64,000 nt of DNA from Eremomyces bilateralis CBS 781.70 (GCF_010015585.1 NW_022985077.1:258510-322509), one strand, 5' to 3'. Positions 21,378 to 34,674 are shown, numbered from the stretch's first letter. Program-made: numbers and translations. The notes: generated by a model not told the origin, from the sequence alone.

Positions 21378-24300
21378 TGTGACGAATGCGATCGGCCGGA
21401 CTTTTATGTGCTTCGCAGTTGGGCCTTCACGGCCCTAGCGTTTTCGATAGATTTGAGCAGGGAAGGTTCCGGGAGCCGATGTAAGAACAGCAGGTACGTT
21501 GGCGTCCTTCCAGGTTGATGTCAAGTTTTGGCGTCCGCGGTTCGGCGACAGTTTTTGCGACCGCTTGAAAATGCCTGAAATTGCACGAATGGTGCTCGGA
21601 AATTTGCGTAGGATTCTCTGGTCGGGCAGCGACGGTAGCGGCCTCGTTAACCCTAAGCAAGAGCAAGGAATGCGGACGGGAAACGACCGGGATGGATCTG
21701 GTGAAGATTCGATGATAATGTTCGATCTCCCGAAATTTCGTTGGGCTACGAGGAAACGTTAGGGGTTTTGATTGAGGGTAATTTCCAGATCAACGTTGCA
21801 GACGGGAAGGGCAACGGGAGGTGTCGTGCATAGACTTCTAGTGCGGTATAAAGGGTCATGGAACCAATCCGCGTGGACGTACCCTGTGGTCTTTAAAATC
21901 GATACCTGATATGGCGGGGTGACAGGATGAGACAGGCAAGGAGATCATCGACAAAGACGATTATACAAAGCTTGACGACTAGAAGGTCTTAAATGGACAA
22001 AGTATGAATGTTGTTAAATTGTAAAGAGAGAAATTGACTCTTTGGGGATATATGCAAGAAAGGGGAGCGATGACTGCGTATGGTGGTGTGTTAGAGTTGG
22101 GGCGTTAGTGGATATGCACGATGCTCCAGTCTCATTGCAGCGAGTGGAACATATATACGATTTGCCAAAGCTGGAGCCTTGACGGCATTTATGCGAAGGG
22201 CCCCCAATTCAAGTGACAAGGTTTTGGAAACTCGCCAGCCCAGTTCATCATTGAGCAGTCACTAGCCACGGTGAAATCGGAACAAGAAATGGTGCTGGAA
22301 GGATTGGAATAGTCCATCGTGGTAGCAGGCCATGAGGCGCTTGCACAGCCTCTTGTCAGGCTGTGCTCTGGCCGCCCTTCGAAGGGCGAGCTCGGGCCTT
22401 GACGACAAACGACAGACCATGCCGCTTGAGTGGCCCGTTTCTGTAATATTCGGATAGATGAGCTCATGGTTAGTGTAATAGTGTGTGATGGTAGCAAGGA
22501 GGAAGAAAATTGGCCATCACAGTCTGTTTTGGGCGCTGTTGAAGCTCCATTGAAGCTCTGGGTGTTCGTTCATCGCGACCCCAAGGTCGGAGAGATGGGC
22601 AGTGCAACTCGAACTGGCTCTCGGCATAGGACCGGAGAGGTAGCACCCCTCGCATGAGCATAGCAAGCAGTTCTGTTGAGATAGCGAAACCCAAGTCTGG
22701 TCGCCTGATGGGACAGATAATGAACGTCACCCGGCAGCCGATCATCATCGGAGGCTTCGGAGCACTGGAGCAGAGAGCTCGTGGGAGTTCTGCCGTTGGA
22801 TGTTCGACATGGGAAGGAGTTGGGTGGTGGAGAGAGCAGTGGAGCACTCACAAGCCACGGGAGGTTCGCGTCGTAGTCAACTGGCCAATCAGAAATGAGA
22901 GTTTAAATCAGCTGTGCCACAATAGGGGGTCATCTGCACTGCCACAAACTGTTCCGCTATTCGAAGCGGTTAGTGCCTCCGATCAGTCACCCTTTTTCGT
23001 CCTCTACTCCACTCAGAGTAGTTCGGATTGGGTTTCAAATCAAAGTCGGTTTAGGGCGCACACTGCATGAGACGGGAGCAATGCTGCCAAGTCCCAGCCT
23101 CTCAGCGGCGTGGCGAGCACCGCTATGGGAAACCTCCCCGCGCCCTTTTCCAACCTCAATGGGAATTGGGAATATTGCCCATGCCGAGAGGTCGTGACTC
23201 GAGAGTGGCAACACGAACTCATCCTCGTGGTGGCACTACCGGCATATGCGGGAGGAGCAGTCGTGTATCCGAGCATCTGCCCCGTTGGCTGTGGCTCCTC
23301 GTCGCCGAGTTTAAGGAACGGGCACTAGCGGGAGAGCTGCGTGCTTATCCAGAAGAGCCACTCATCGTGAGAATTGTCGAGCCATTGATTCGACCAACAT
23401 GAGAAGGGAACAGCCGCAGGCCGGTCAACATCCTATGGGATGTCGTCGCTCGCGGCGAGCGGTGGGGGGCACCTTCATGCGTTTTTTTCCGGCATGGTCG
23501 GAGGCGAACTGCTCACAACCAATCTCAGGAGCTCAACGTCGGTGCCTTCGGAGCATTTCAAGCGGCAAGATTCCTCCTAACCAACCATCCGTCTCGCCTG
23601 ACTAGAGAGGTCGACGCGAGCAAATTCCGCCCTTGGAACGGTCTCCTGATGACGATGGCCCTCAGTAGCCGGACAAGTATCAAGCGTAAGGAGCATCGGC
23701 TACCTGCTAGGGATCAGATCTCCTAATTCAGACTCTGTCAAGAAACCGGATGGGGAAATTAATTTCAGCATATTTCAGCAGATTCCATGTTCCGATGCCG
23801 CTGAAGGATTCTTGCCAACCCCCCTGAACATTGTGACTTGAATATCAACTAGGGTGAGAAAGGTACACCAAGAAATGCGCATTTGCCTAACGGCCAAACC
23901 CTATGCCCAGCACGCCAGCAACCAACAATCCCACCCAAAGAAAACTCGCGATGTCACACAACGAACGCCACATGCACCGCAGCCCATAGCGCCCTAAAGC
24001 GGTGCCGCCCTAGTCCCGAAATTACCTACCATGGGGTGTTCGTGCATGAATTAACAACCCAGGATATGAAAGTCCAGCCTTATGAAAGGGTGAGTTGAGA
24101 CTTGAGCCACCTTTGAAATCGAACTGGAATTGAAACCACCCAGTTGATACGCACCGGCCACCCACAGCCCTCCCGAAAGCACGCGATTTGAGCGAAATTG
24201 TAGGGAGAAATCAGTAACGTGGCTTGGGACAAGAATAGCAAATATCCATCATTCAGTGGGGCTGGAATCTGGATGCTTGACTTCCCGCCTGGTGGATTCC

Positions 24301-26467
24301 ACATATGAACTGCCGTTGCTAAAGTTCACGATTCAGCATTCACGAACCATGTCTAGAAATTGGCCGGTCGTTCACGATGATCCGCGCCAGTCCCTGTAGC
24401 TCAGATATTCCGATTGCAACTTGCAAGGGTTGGACAAGACTCAGCCAAGGGCAATATTCCCTGGAGGTTGTTGGATTTATGGCAACGAGGTCCTTGATTG
24501 GTTCCATGGCATCGGCACTCGGCGGTGATTCGACCAGAATTCTTGACTCGATCTGACGGCTGCAACAGATTATAAATCCGGATCAAATATCTCGCTGCAG
24601 TGACGGGGGACGTTGAAGCTGAGTTGAAATCCTTCGAAATCCGAATCGCGTCAGAGTAGGTAAGTACACTAGTTAGTTGAATCTAGATATTGGTAATGCA
24701 CAACGAGGAAATGAGGGAACGGTGTGATATGCAATTCTCAGATTCACAAACAATACGATCTTACGGATATGAATAATGATCCAAACGTATTTAGTTACCA
24801 CTTATAAGTAGGGACAAGCAAAGATGACCATGGTGTTTCTTGGTAGATATTATTTTCCCGATAGTCAGAACTCCTCCATGTCTGCAGCATCCGGGTGCGA
24901 GCACCAGCACACCAGCCAACAGATCATCAAGCGAAATGCCCAGGCCATCATGCTTCGTCAGTGTCGGAAGTATCCGCTCTGCAGCTCTGCGCCATTCCGA
25001 GGTATGCCGGATTTTCAATAATTTCATGCCCAAACGAAAAACTAGCCTAGAGTCGAAACATCGGCGCCCACTGAAGGGCAGACACGCCCGGGCAGCTCAG
25101 CCTCAGGTCATGGCTGGTGAGATGGCATCCCTGCTATTCAATCAGATGGATTGAAACGGCGCCAGGAAATCCTCCAAGCCAATTACACGTCGTTCATCCA
25201 AAAGTCCAACATCTTCTTTCCACCATGAACTCCTTCGACTCTCGCTTGCCACTGTCTTTTCCTATATTTCTGTTTAGTACCTGCATTGACTAGATAGGTG
25301 CATTAGGTAGTGCCTGGTGCATGCCCACCGACCAGATGATCTTCCACGCATATCAGCCGCAACTCTAGCACGAACTCCGAGATATTCGTCACCTTCCTCC
25401 ATACCCCCCCCTAGGTTGTACATTGTACTACGCATTACGCAATCCTCTGCAGTCTCCCATATTCCCCTCCCAAGTCCCAACTAACGAGACTCATCCTGCA
25501 TGCTTAACTTTAAGCACCGCGCCGTTCTTCCTCCGCCCGCTTGGCGAACATCCAGCTGATGTGACCCGCGCGTATCCCCCGTCGCCGACGGACCCCCTGG
25601 TGCTTCTTGTGACAGTGCGTGATTGAATTCGCCACTCACCGTCGACGAGCGTGGGGTTCGAGGACCGAGTTCGTGTTGGGTGTTCAGCTTTAGTTCAGGT
25701 CGGTCGAAAATGGTTTCGGGACGGGTGGTAGTGATGTATCATGTAGTGGTGAGGGGATTTGATGAAATGTGCCGTGTCAAGGCATCGTAATTCACCCCTC
25801 CGACGAGGGGGTGCGTGGGATATTTGGAGGGCGGAAAGGTGGCGGTAGCTGGTGCCTGCTGTCTGAGACTGGAGGTGACCGTTTCTCGGATCAGACCGGA
25901 GCATGGGGACGATGTGAAGTCCACGGGTTGGATTCAGTTCCGCGGGTGGCAATTAGAAATCGACCGGTGCCCAGCTCGCTTGGCTGGGGAGGAATCCTTA
26001 GGAGCATCACAAGATCAGCTCATGAAAGGCATGAGGCGGATTCTGTCGTTCGGAGACCTGGAGCCAGCCATATCGAGCGAGGAGGCTGGGAAGATAGATT
26101 GTTGATATCTGCCTGCGATCAATCTTCTAGCTCTTGAAGTAGGGGAACTGCGGTAGAGCTTGCACGTTAGCTAGATGGTGCCGTTATGGTCACCTGGTTC
26201 CGTGAGGAAGAGCATCCATTTTGCTGTCTAGCTGTAAAACTCCCGCTTGGTCACCGGCGCCAACAGTACTCCCCGAAACATCGTCTATAGACGTGGGCGT
26301 CGTCCTCCTTGAGCAACCTCAGTTGCTGTCCGCCGAGCGAGTGAGGCGCTCGATATCTCCTTCGCCAAATCCTCACCGAATAGCCACACGGCTTCGGTGA
26401 CCCATGACAGCCGCCGAACATTCAAAACCCAGAAAGGCGTGATATACGCAAGAAGCCGACGTCGACC
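21378..26467. other. 5-kb stretch without a supportable gene
   Basis: Both strands were read for domains, secretion signals and splice-linked frames. Frames such as 22470-22847 (minus), 22654-23070 and 23067-23402 (plus) and 25815-26105 (plus) are 80-140 codons long but look like nothing known and do not extend by splicing. There are no transposase, reverse-transcriptase or tRNA signatures and no clear terminal repeats. The left end is the upstream region of the unknown coiled-coil gene and the right end is downstream of Rheb. It could hold long untranslated regions, non-coding RNA or decayed sequence. Confidence 0.5.
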
Positions 26468-27294
26468 TCACATCACAACGCACTTCCCACCACCGGTCGG
26501 CTCGCTCGGATTCTGCGACTTCTCGATCTCCGCGATCACCATCTCGAAGGCCCGGGAGACGTTTTCGTCGAACCGCGCACTCGCTTCCGTCCACGCGCAC
26601 TTGAACTCCTCGCCCAGCTTCCGGCCGGCTTCCTTGTCGACCTGGCGCTGCTCGGGCCGGAGATCGCATTTATTGCCGATGATCACCATGGGGACCCATT
26701 CTGCGCCCTGGGACATCAGTTAGCCTTGCATGCGGTTCCGAGAGGGCGGGGCGTCTGAGACATACCAGATGGTTCAGAATCTTCTCTCGAACGATGCGCA
26801 CCATCTCGAAGGACTGCTTGGAGCCGACGGAGTAGACGACCACGTAGCCATGAATGCCGATGAAGTGCTTCGAGTTTAGAATGGAGTATTCGTCCTGTCA
26901 GATGAGCGATGTCAGCCGACGGGATCACAACATGCTTTCCCACTCCCGTCCGCAGTGTCTTGTGCGCCAAGGCGTTGCCGCGAAATGAAGTCGTGTCTCA
27001 CAACGTACCTGACCAGCAGTGTCGACGATCTCGGTCTCATAATCCTGGCTCTTCACTCGGATGACTTTGCTGAACGTATTCTCGATGGTCGGATAATATG
27101 ACTCGACGAAGTGCCCATCGACAAACTGCACCGTCAAGCTCGACTTGCCTAGATTACGACGTGTCAGTTACCGTCGCCGACAAGAACACCAACAACAACC
27201 CGCCAACCTCTCAACTTCTAAAATGTAGACAAAACTCACCGACCGAGCGACTGCCGACGATGGCGATCTTCCTGGACTTTGGTGGCCCCGGCAT
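26468..27294 (-). CDS. rhbA: Rheb-type small GTPase
   Basis: Four exons (27240-27294, 27009-27148, 26766-26894, 26468-26707) give 187 residues. The P-loop is GSRSVGKSS, with the Arg that marks Rheb in place of the usual Gly, and it is split by intron 1. The order after that is SYYPTIENTFSK (switch I), VDTAGQDEYSI (switch II), GNKCDLR, TEASAR and a C-terminal CVVM box for farnesylation. Rheb proteins sit on endomembranes and regulate TOR signalling. In Aspergillus the homologue RhbA also affects arginine uptake and nitrogen responses. All guanine-binding motifs are intact. Confidence 0.95.
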
Positions 27295-28182
27295 ATTGGC
27301 GGACCAAGCGTAGGGCAGATCGCGAAGTTCGCTCAAGTTGCGGGGGAAGAACAGACGAGATCGAACCTCCTGTGATGGGGGGTTAGGTCCGGCGTGGGGC
27401 CGTCAAAGGTTGTACCGGTGACACCAAGGGACGTGTGGCACCAAGGTCAGGAGAGGTAGGTACCGGTATGGTGAATGGTATGGGATGGGTATACTATGGT
27501 ACAACGGGGGAGATGAGATGGGAGACGTGACGTGACGTACAGATGGAAAGTGGATGCAGCGTGAGGCGCTGAACCGGCGGGGCAGCAGGGGTTTCCGTTG
27601 GGCTTTCCGGGTTCTTTGTTTGGACTGTATGGGTGGCTGGCCCATGTCGAGTTGCACGTGCAGCGAATAAACCATCGCGAAAGAGGACGGTTATTGCCTT
27701 ATCGCCTTCCAGCCTTATCGCCCTAGGGGGCTAATCTGAGTCGCCGATTTTGGGGAGAAGAGAAATGCTCGGTATAACGAAGCAAACGAGAAACATAAGG
27801 AAACATGAAAGGATTGGAATAAGATTGATAATGGTTGTGCTGGAAAATTGAGAAAAGAAACGATTGCAAAGAATTGATTGCAGTAGAGGTGGAACTGGAG
27901 CACTTGGGAAGGGGGTATTTCACTTTCAGTTGCGAACGCTGTTGTGATTTCAGATCTGGGTGGAAGATTCAAGACACCCGATTCTCTTACACACTTCTTG
28001 CTAGTAGGAACACAGGGTACCTTCCAGGTGTTCTGTATTAGATTATCTAGATGGAATGTCTAGGGGAGCCAGTCTCCAACCAAAGCGTTTCAGGGGTATG
28101 ATAATTCCAGTGTCTTCAGTGCTCTTCATCTGCGTAGTCCAACATTCGAATCCCATCCAACACCTCTCTTCATCACACATTA
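27295..28182. other. Intergenic, includes Rheb promoter
   Basis: No gene is seen. It lies between the Rheb start and the stop of the next minus-strand gene, so it combines the Rheb promoter with the 3' region of that neighbour. The first 400 bases include GGTA/TACC-rich and pyrimidine-rich patches of unclear meaning. Confidence 0.5.
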
Positions 28183-30129
28183 TCATGCGATATAAACTGG
28201 TAAATTCGACTCCCAATACCTCGGAGGCACCGCCACCACCCGATCATCAAAGTTATGGATTGCATGCCAAAACACCCCCTTAAACATCATCGCCACCCAA
28301 AACATCTCCACCTTCTCCTTTTCCACGCCACCCCCACACATTTGCACCACCGCAGGCAGACACTGCGTGAAATATACGGCCGTGGCCTTTCGCCGCACAG
28401 GGCGCCGATCATCGCGATCCACCGCCGCCTCCAGCGACTCGTCGCGCACCACCTTAGCGAAATGCTCCTGGCAGTCGGTCATCACGGCGTGTAAGTGTGC
28501 GGCGAGCACGCTGCGGCAGAGATGGCGGGTGCGGATACAGTAGGTCGCCATGTCGTACCAGGCGGCGTGGATCTTGTTTAGGAGGTCGAGCATCGCGTCG
28601 TCGCTGTAGCGGTCCATGACGAAGGCGGGACGGCCGCGGAGGGGTCCCCAGCGAGGGTGGGCGAGGATAGCGCTGCAGTGGAGGAGGATGGCGGAGTAGA
28701 AGGGCTCAGGGGATTCGCGGGTGGAGTTGAGGTGGAGGAGTTGGTTGGTGAAAGCCCGGAGGGCACCGCGGATGCCGGGTTGGGAAAAGTCGAGCTGATC
28801 GCTGGGTTTGACGAGGTACGTGATGCAGGTGTTGTTTGGTCGCAGCACTGGACAGTTGATGGCGATGAAGTCGAGCATTGCTTGACGTAAGTCAGACTTG
28901 TGGAAACGTGGTCATAGGAATCCAGAATGCTTACCTCGATTGATGCAACTGTCTGGATAACTTCGGATGATGTCCGACTTAGACTTGGTCAGTCTTGAAA
29001 GCGCCTGATACCACTGCTCAGTACTAAAGACGCGAACGTTCTCCGCGATGCCAAAGTCGGCCGGGATGATACCAAACCCCAAAAGCGTAGCCCCTTCGAC
29101 CGGCGAAAACACGATGCCATGAAGCTTCCGTTCATCCTCAGCTCGCCGGTCCATTTTCGCGAACGTCAACATCGTCCCGAGAGGTTTGACGAGAGAGCTG
29201 GTCACCATGCTGCCATCCGACTCCGCCAGCAGGGTCCCCTCCTCCGGCTTGAAGGTCTTCCAACACATGCCAAGTAGCTGAACCATGATAGCGACATCCA
29301 TGATCGTGGATACGGCATATGGCTTCAGCACGTCGGGCGGCACGAAATCCCAGCTCTTCTTGGTCATCCGCACTGCCGGAACGATTACTCGGCCTTGACG
29401 TAGACCGCCGGACGACGTGTCTTGAAACACCCGCAGGCCCGCATTACGCAATTCCGAACTGTACGATTGCAAGCACTGCATGAGCGGAATCCAGCTCACC
29501 GGCTCGTTCTCCATCACGTTCCCCACCGGATCGCCTCGCATCTGAAGAAATGCCTCGCTCCTCGGATTCCTTGTTCTCGACTCACTCGCCGCCGAAAACC
29601 CCGAAAGAATCCTCGAACTCCACGCCCGCCTTGCCAACGACGGCCGCATCTGCTCCTCAAAGTTCATAAAAAACTCACTCGTCGTACTTTTCCCTTGCGT
29701 CTCCTTGGCGAAGGTCATCGCATTCGCCGCCGTCTTCCGCGTCTGCAGCCCCTCCCACCGGTCCATTTCCGGCGTGCCATCTAACAAAAGCAACGGGCCC
29801 GCGGTCGGCGACGTCTGGATCCGCTGCAGGTCGTACGCGGCGTCCAGGAAGATGTGCGGCGTCGCGAAGATGGTCTCGAAGCGGAACTCGCGCCATTTGA
29901 AGCGGCGCGTCGTGAAGCGCGCCCAGCTGCCGATGACCGCCGAACTGGATGGTGGGTCTCAGACTCGAGGGACGTAAGAACTGGGTCGGATGGGCTGGGG
30001 GAGAACGTACCTGCACCGTCGATACCCGTCCGCGCTCGCGTAGTATTGGTGGAGAACTTGGCCTATGGTATTCACCAAGGCTATGACGGCGATCAAAAGC
30101 GCGGCGAGAGCAAGGGGGGCTTCATCCAT
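28183..30129 (-). CDS. Modin-like fungal membrane-associated protein
   Basis: Three exons (30011-30129, 28935-29944, 28183-28880) give 608 residues. The start MDEAPLALAALLIAVIALVN forms one N-terminal membrane segment (about residues 4-25). After it comes QYYASADGYRRCSSAVIGSW and FKWREFRFETIF, a pattern I recall from fungal proteins annotated as modin, after the Podospora mod-A product linked to heterokaryon incompatibility. The rest is a large, mainly helical domain with no catalytic motif I can name. Intron 1 lies just after the membrane segment and intron 2 restores the frame at INRAMLDF. The name rests on memory of the N-terminal pattern only, so treat the function as unknown. Confidence 0.7.
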
Positions 30130-30774
30130 TGGGAATTGACTGGAGGTATTCGAGGGACATCGCTTTACCAAATACGAGACATGCGCGATCTACGAACTGG
30201 GGACATGGATGGAAGACGACTGGAGACAGTGTGGCATATAATTCTAGCGATACAAGGTAAAACAATTAAAATAACAGCAGACGAGGACGCAATGAACTTG
30301 AATGTTGAACACGGCACCAATAGTGCGATCACATTGACTTTATGCACCTCTGGTTGACTTCAATTGATGCGCGGCGAGATTCAAGGAGGTCCTGCTGCGC
30401 CTCACCCCCCACGGTACCCTGTTCGTGCATACGAATGGGCTTCGAAGTTCGAAAACCACGCAGATAGAAATGTGTTGCCCAAGTAGCTGTCCGTAAATGG
30501 GGTGGTAAAGACAATCTACGCTATTAAAAATCAACATGCGAGGCATGTGGTGGTCCTGATGGAATATTGAGAGAAGGATGAGCTGCGAAGGGAGACGTCT
30601 GGTCGTCTCGCCCCACCATTGATCACATTCGATACTTTAAGCACCTCCTCTACAGTTAAGTCCCAGACAGCTCCTCATTCAATATTCGACGCTATCGATA
30701 ACGCAGAACAATCTCATCGTCTAATAGCGGCTCGGGCAACGAATGCAACGACATCCATCCTGCAATCTTCAACC
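30130..30774. other. Intergenic between tandem minus-strand genes
   Basis: This holds the promoter of the modin-like gene and the 3' region of the GDI gene. The short frames here have no domain. Confidence 0.5.
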
Positions 30775-32578
30775 CTAATCCTCCGCCAACTGCTGACCTT
30801 CTCTCAACCCTTCGACCTTCAATTCCGTTCCCTCCGCCCTCATATATATGTTCTTGATATCATCTAATATAATCAGTACCGAATTCGTTGACGGCCAGTT
30901 GTGTTGGGGACTTACCGGTGGTGGTCTCAAAGTGGCTGGTGGCATCGTAGCTCTTGGAGATGAAGATGTTGTCGTTGATGCCGCTCTCCAACGGCTCGTA
31001 CAGCGCGATCGGTGGGCCCATGAACTTCTCCTCGATCTTGCCGAGGCGTTGGAAGCCGGGCTCGAGCTCCAGGTGGTGGTTGGCGTTGCTTTCGGCGATG
31101 GTGGAGAGGATCGCGACGTAGTATCCGGCGGGGCAGATGTTATGGTGGCTGGAAACGAGGGTGATGTAGATATCTGGGATGTTTCGTTACCATCATGATT
31201 CGAGTAGAGGAAGATGCGGGGTGACACGGGGAAGGGAAAGGTAGGGGATGCTGAAACTCACCATGCTTCCGGCCAATCTGAGACTGCGGAATGATCAACT
31301 GCACGGAATCGGAATTATCGGTGCTGGCCAACGGATGGGTGAGGATGCAAATGGCCTTGACGAGGTATCCCGTGACCTGCACCTTATTCTGGAAGTACGA
31401 CGGATCCGCGATGATCTTCTTGCACTTGGTCTCGAACTTCATCCCGTCGCCCTCTTCCCCTCGCTCCTTCATCGTCGCCTTGATCCCGATCGCCTTGGAC
31501 CCGTCGTAGAGGACCTCGTCCACATCGGTGTTGAGCATGTAAGTGCCGCCGTAGATGGCGGACAGCCGGGCGAAGCCTTGCGGCAGCTCGCCGAGTCCGT
31601 AGAGGGGGTAGATGTAGGGGGATTTGCCGTAGCGCGCCATCGAATTGACGTACAGTCGGATGCGGCCGACGGCATCCTGGGCCGTCCCCTTCTCGTTGAT
31701 GTAGCTGTCGGTTTGGTAGAGCGCCATCGAATGGCCAATGAAGTCACGGGTGGTCGCTTCGAGCCCGAATTTATCGTATACGTCTTTCATCGTCACCTGG
31801 TTCATGTCCAAGCCTACACCCGGTTAGCAACGATTCTCTCCTGGTGTCCCGGGCCATAGTTACCGGCATGTGTCGCGGGGTCATCGTCCTTGAACGCCCC
31901 CACCCACTCCAAGAACTTCTTCGCCCGTCGCTTCTCGAACAGTCCCATCAACGGCGACCGGAGCGCCTCGCCCGCGTCCGACGGCACTTTGGCGACCGTC
32001 GCGCTCGACTGCTTGCCCTGTTGCACGTAGCTCCCGGCGATCTGCTTGAACTCCAGGTACCGCGTGACGTCGGTCGAGACCAGGATGTTTGTGAGTTCGC
32101 CGTTCGACATCAGCAGCTTCGGGACGAGGTCGATGTTCCAGTCATTCGCCCGGCCATACTTCTTCCATGGCTCCTCGCCCTTGGCGACGTTCCCGTACTT
32201 CTTGAACAGCTTCAATAAAGTCAGTGAAGGGTCTATCTGCGGAGACGAAGGGATCGTACGTATTCGAGGTTGACGGAGGCTGCCTCTCTGCACCCAGTTA
32301 GCAAAGTGGGATGGGCGCTCCCAGACATGCAGTACGTACCCGCCATAGTGGTCGTTGCGGTCAATATGAAGGACCTTCTGCCCCTTGACACTCAACACAC
32401 TGCACAACCGGTCAGTAGCACACAGAGGACGGACACCCGGGGCGAATTACCCAGAAAGGACACATTCCGTCAGACCTGCAACTCGTCATGAGCCTCAAAC
32501 CGAACCATGCAAAGGGGCGGGGTACTGCATACCAGTGCCAAGGACCACGACATCGTATTCTGGGGCAATTTCATCCAT
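30775..32578 (-). CDS. GDI1: Rab GDP-dissociation inhibitor
   Basis: About eight exons give a protein of roughly 465 residues. It starts MDEIAPEYDVVVLGTGLTEC, the FAD-like dinucleotide fold of the GDI/REP family. It continues with LSVKGQKVLHIDRNDHYGG, EAASVNLEYLFKKYG, the Rab-binding stretch NDWNIDLVPKLLMSNGELT, GGTYMLNTDVDEV and a C-terminal FISKSYDATSHFETTTDDIK. The last intron (GTAAGT at about 30910 to TATTAG at about 30863) must be removed, which replaces a false end by DDIKNIYMRAEGTELKVEGL. GDI extracts GDP-bound Rab GTPases from membranes and returns them to donor membranes, and is essential for vesicle traffic in yeast. It acts in the cytosol. Confidence 0.97.
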
Positions 32579-33074
32579 GATGATGGGATTCTTGGAGGTT
32601 CAAATGGGCGTATGGGGGATTGGGTGCTGTCCGTTAAAGAATTTGGAAGCTGATGGAGGTATAAAGTGTACATGTATCGGTGAGGAGCTGAGGAGCTCGA
32701 GCTTGTGGAGTTGCGGGAGAGTGGGATGGAGTCGAGGAGGTTCGGATTCCATTGGTTGGCAGTCCCATCACATCGCTTTCGGCAGAGGTGGCCCTCATCG
32801 CCACTGAAACTACTCGCTTTGTTTTAAATGTGTGGGAAGGCCTGATGATCATGGGTTAATTAGCTATGATGGAGAGTTATCCTATGTTCAAACTTAGGCA
32901 ATCGTGCATCTACAGGGTAAGATATTCCGAGTATGTGCACGGCTTAACCCTTCCTTCACCGTTCTGTTAACCTCCCGACAGCTTCGATTTGTACAATGTC
33001 AACCCATGCCTGGGGGATATAGAACATCTCATACATATATCGTACAGTTTCTCAGCAATTCATCCCCGAACAGC
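32579..33074. other. Intergenic, GDI promoter and MRPL4 3' region
   Basis: No gene is seen. The GDI start at the left and the L4 stop at the right leave about 500 bases for the GDI promoter and the L4 3' untranslated region. Confidence 0.5.
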
Positions 33075-34002
33075 CTATAGCAAATTCCGAGGCCTGGACT
33101 TCCCAGCTGTTGAATCCTCCTGCGCTTGGTTAGGAGCCAACTTATCCGTTTCTCCTTCCAGATCCCCGGAGCTGGATGCATCCTTGCTTGCTTCTGATTC
33201 AACATCCTCATAGCCAAATGCCGCAGGAGATTTCAAAGATGGACTCCAATTTCCATCATCATCCTCTTTCCACTGGATCTCGGGATCCTTTTGGGCCAAA
33301 TGATATGCATCGGTCCAGACATTGTGTCGCTCTGTCAAGGTCTTCTTGATCATCTTCATCGTCCTCCGAACCTGGATGGGTGCTGATTAGAAGTCCATCT
33401 GTAAATAAGAATCATGAAGACATACATCAGCATCTCTCCACGCAGCTTCAACTTCGCCAAAACCCGGCTCCAGCCTTTCTCTGGTGTGCCGTTCTGTGAA
33501 TATCCGATTCCGCTCCTTCATACATATCCACCACAATGCATGCAAGTCTTCAAAGGACTTCTTCCTCAGTTCCCATGGCTTCCATGCCCGGCCTGGTCGC
33601 AGTATTAGCATCGCTCTTCCTTGAGGGTGGAATTGGAACCATACCATGCATGTTATCTTGCTCCGGTGTGGATAACGCTGTCCTCTCCACATTGAAGAAC
33701 CCCCACAATCCGTGTTTTTCATTGAGCTCCGTCTCCGACTGGTCTTTGTAAACGGGCCGCTGTACATCCTTCAACGTCACAGAGCCTCTTGGGATGTTTC
33801 GAGCTCCTGAAGACCGGATGGCCGATATACCCCGGTTCTTATTACCATCCCTTCGTGCTTGCAGTGGGACGGCTGTGGAAAATGGACGCTGGGAGGGATT
33901 TCGAAGGCACTCGGTCGTAGACTGCGGAATGCGGGAACGCGTGCAATTGAGAGTAGATGGGAACCACCTGGTCGCCCGAAGCGCGCATGAATGGAGCTCC
34001 AT
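33075..34002 (-). CDS. MRPL4: Mitochondrial 54S ribosomal protein L4 (uL29m)
   Basis: Three exons (33645-34002, 33426-33592, 33075-33371) give 273 residues. The first 50 are rich in Arg, Ser and Thr and lack acids, a typical matrix-targeting sequence ([19 protein letters not shown]). The core is [20 protein letters not shown] followed by [11 protein letters not shown], then [19 protein letters not shown], which is the MRP-L47/uL29m signature. A perfect TGCTAATAC branch site lies in intron 1. The C-terminus is an acidic, Ser-rich extension common in filamentous fungi. The protein belongs to the large subunit of the mitochondrial ribosome. The start at 34002 is the first ATG that keeps a clean presequence. 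The frame is open further upstream. Confidence 0.9.
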
Positions 34003-34674
34003 CTGGAGGAGGTCTCTCGGGAGACACAAGGTCACAGTACCGGGTGGGAAAGTATGCGCGACGGTATTTAGAGGTGGTTGTAGATGCAGCAGTTGCCAAC
34101 TCTTAAGAAAATCGAAGATGATCCTGGGGTCCTGGAAGGAGCAAAGGGCGCTAGTCCTAAAACTGTTAGCGTAACCGTCCGGTACGTACCTTCCCTCCAA
34201 CATCCATCGTAGATTCAATCGTCCTCCTCTATGTTCATCTACACACAAGACTTCATCCAGTACTCATATTCTTCGATCCCAACCCGTCTCTCATCCCTTC
34301 CACCTGGAACTTCGGGGGATATCTTAGGGTCTGTGGAATTAGAAGCGTCCGCAGCTTAACAATTTCCTTGGTGAGTAATTTATTCCAATATTCAGGCATG
34401 GTTGGTCGCGAACCGTGTCGCGCACGCGAAGAGATGTGGACTATCGTGAGAAATCCTGAGCGGCGTCACCATGTCAAGCGGATCTCAGCGCATCGGCCGG
34501 TGGTGATGTCCCACGATAATTCCCACATGTCCAGCAGCACTCACAAGGGACTTCGTTTGGATTCCCTTGTGATATCCAAACACCTTCACTTTCTGTTCGC
34601 CGTTTTCTGTTTTCTGAAATCGCTTGCGCTCAATTCCCCCACCTGCGGCCTCGCCTCTCACTCAAGTATCTAAC
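34003..34674. promoter_or_regulatory. Divergent promoter region, MRPL4 and NOT2
   Basis: About 670 bases separate two start codons that point away from each other, so both promoters lie here. A reading frame continues from L4 into this region but has no ATG in a better context. No specific factor site is claimed. Confidence 0.5.

Noticed and set aside
22654-23402. Two adjacent plus-strand frames considered as a two-exon gene
   Set aside because: No acceptable donor and acceptor join them in frame and the sequences look like no known protein.
21378-26467. Search for transposon remains in the gene-free stretch
   Set aside because: No transposase, reverse-transcriptase or integrase motif and no terminal repeats were recognised by eye. 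A repeat-library search could change this.
31248-31859. 203-codon plus-strand frame opposite GDI
   Set aside because: It is the shadow of a highly conserved GDI exon.
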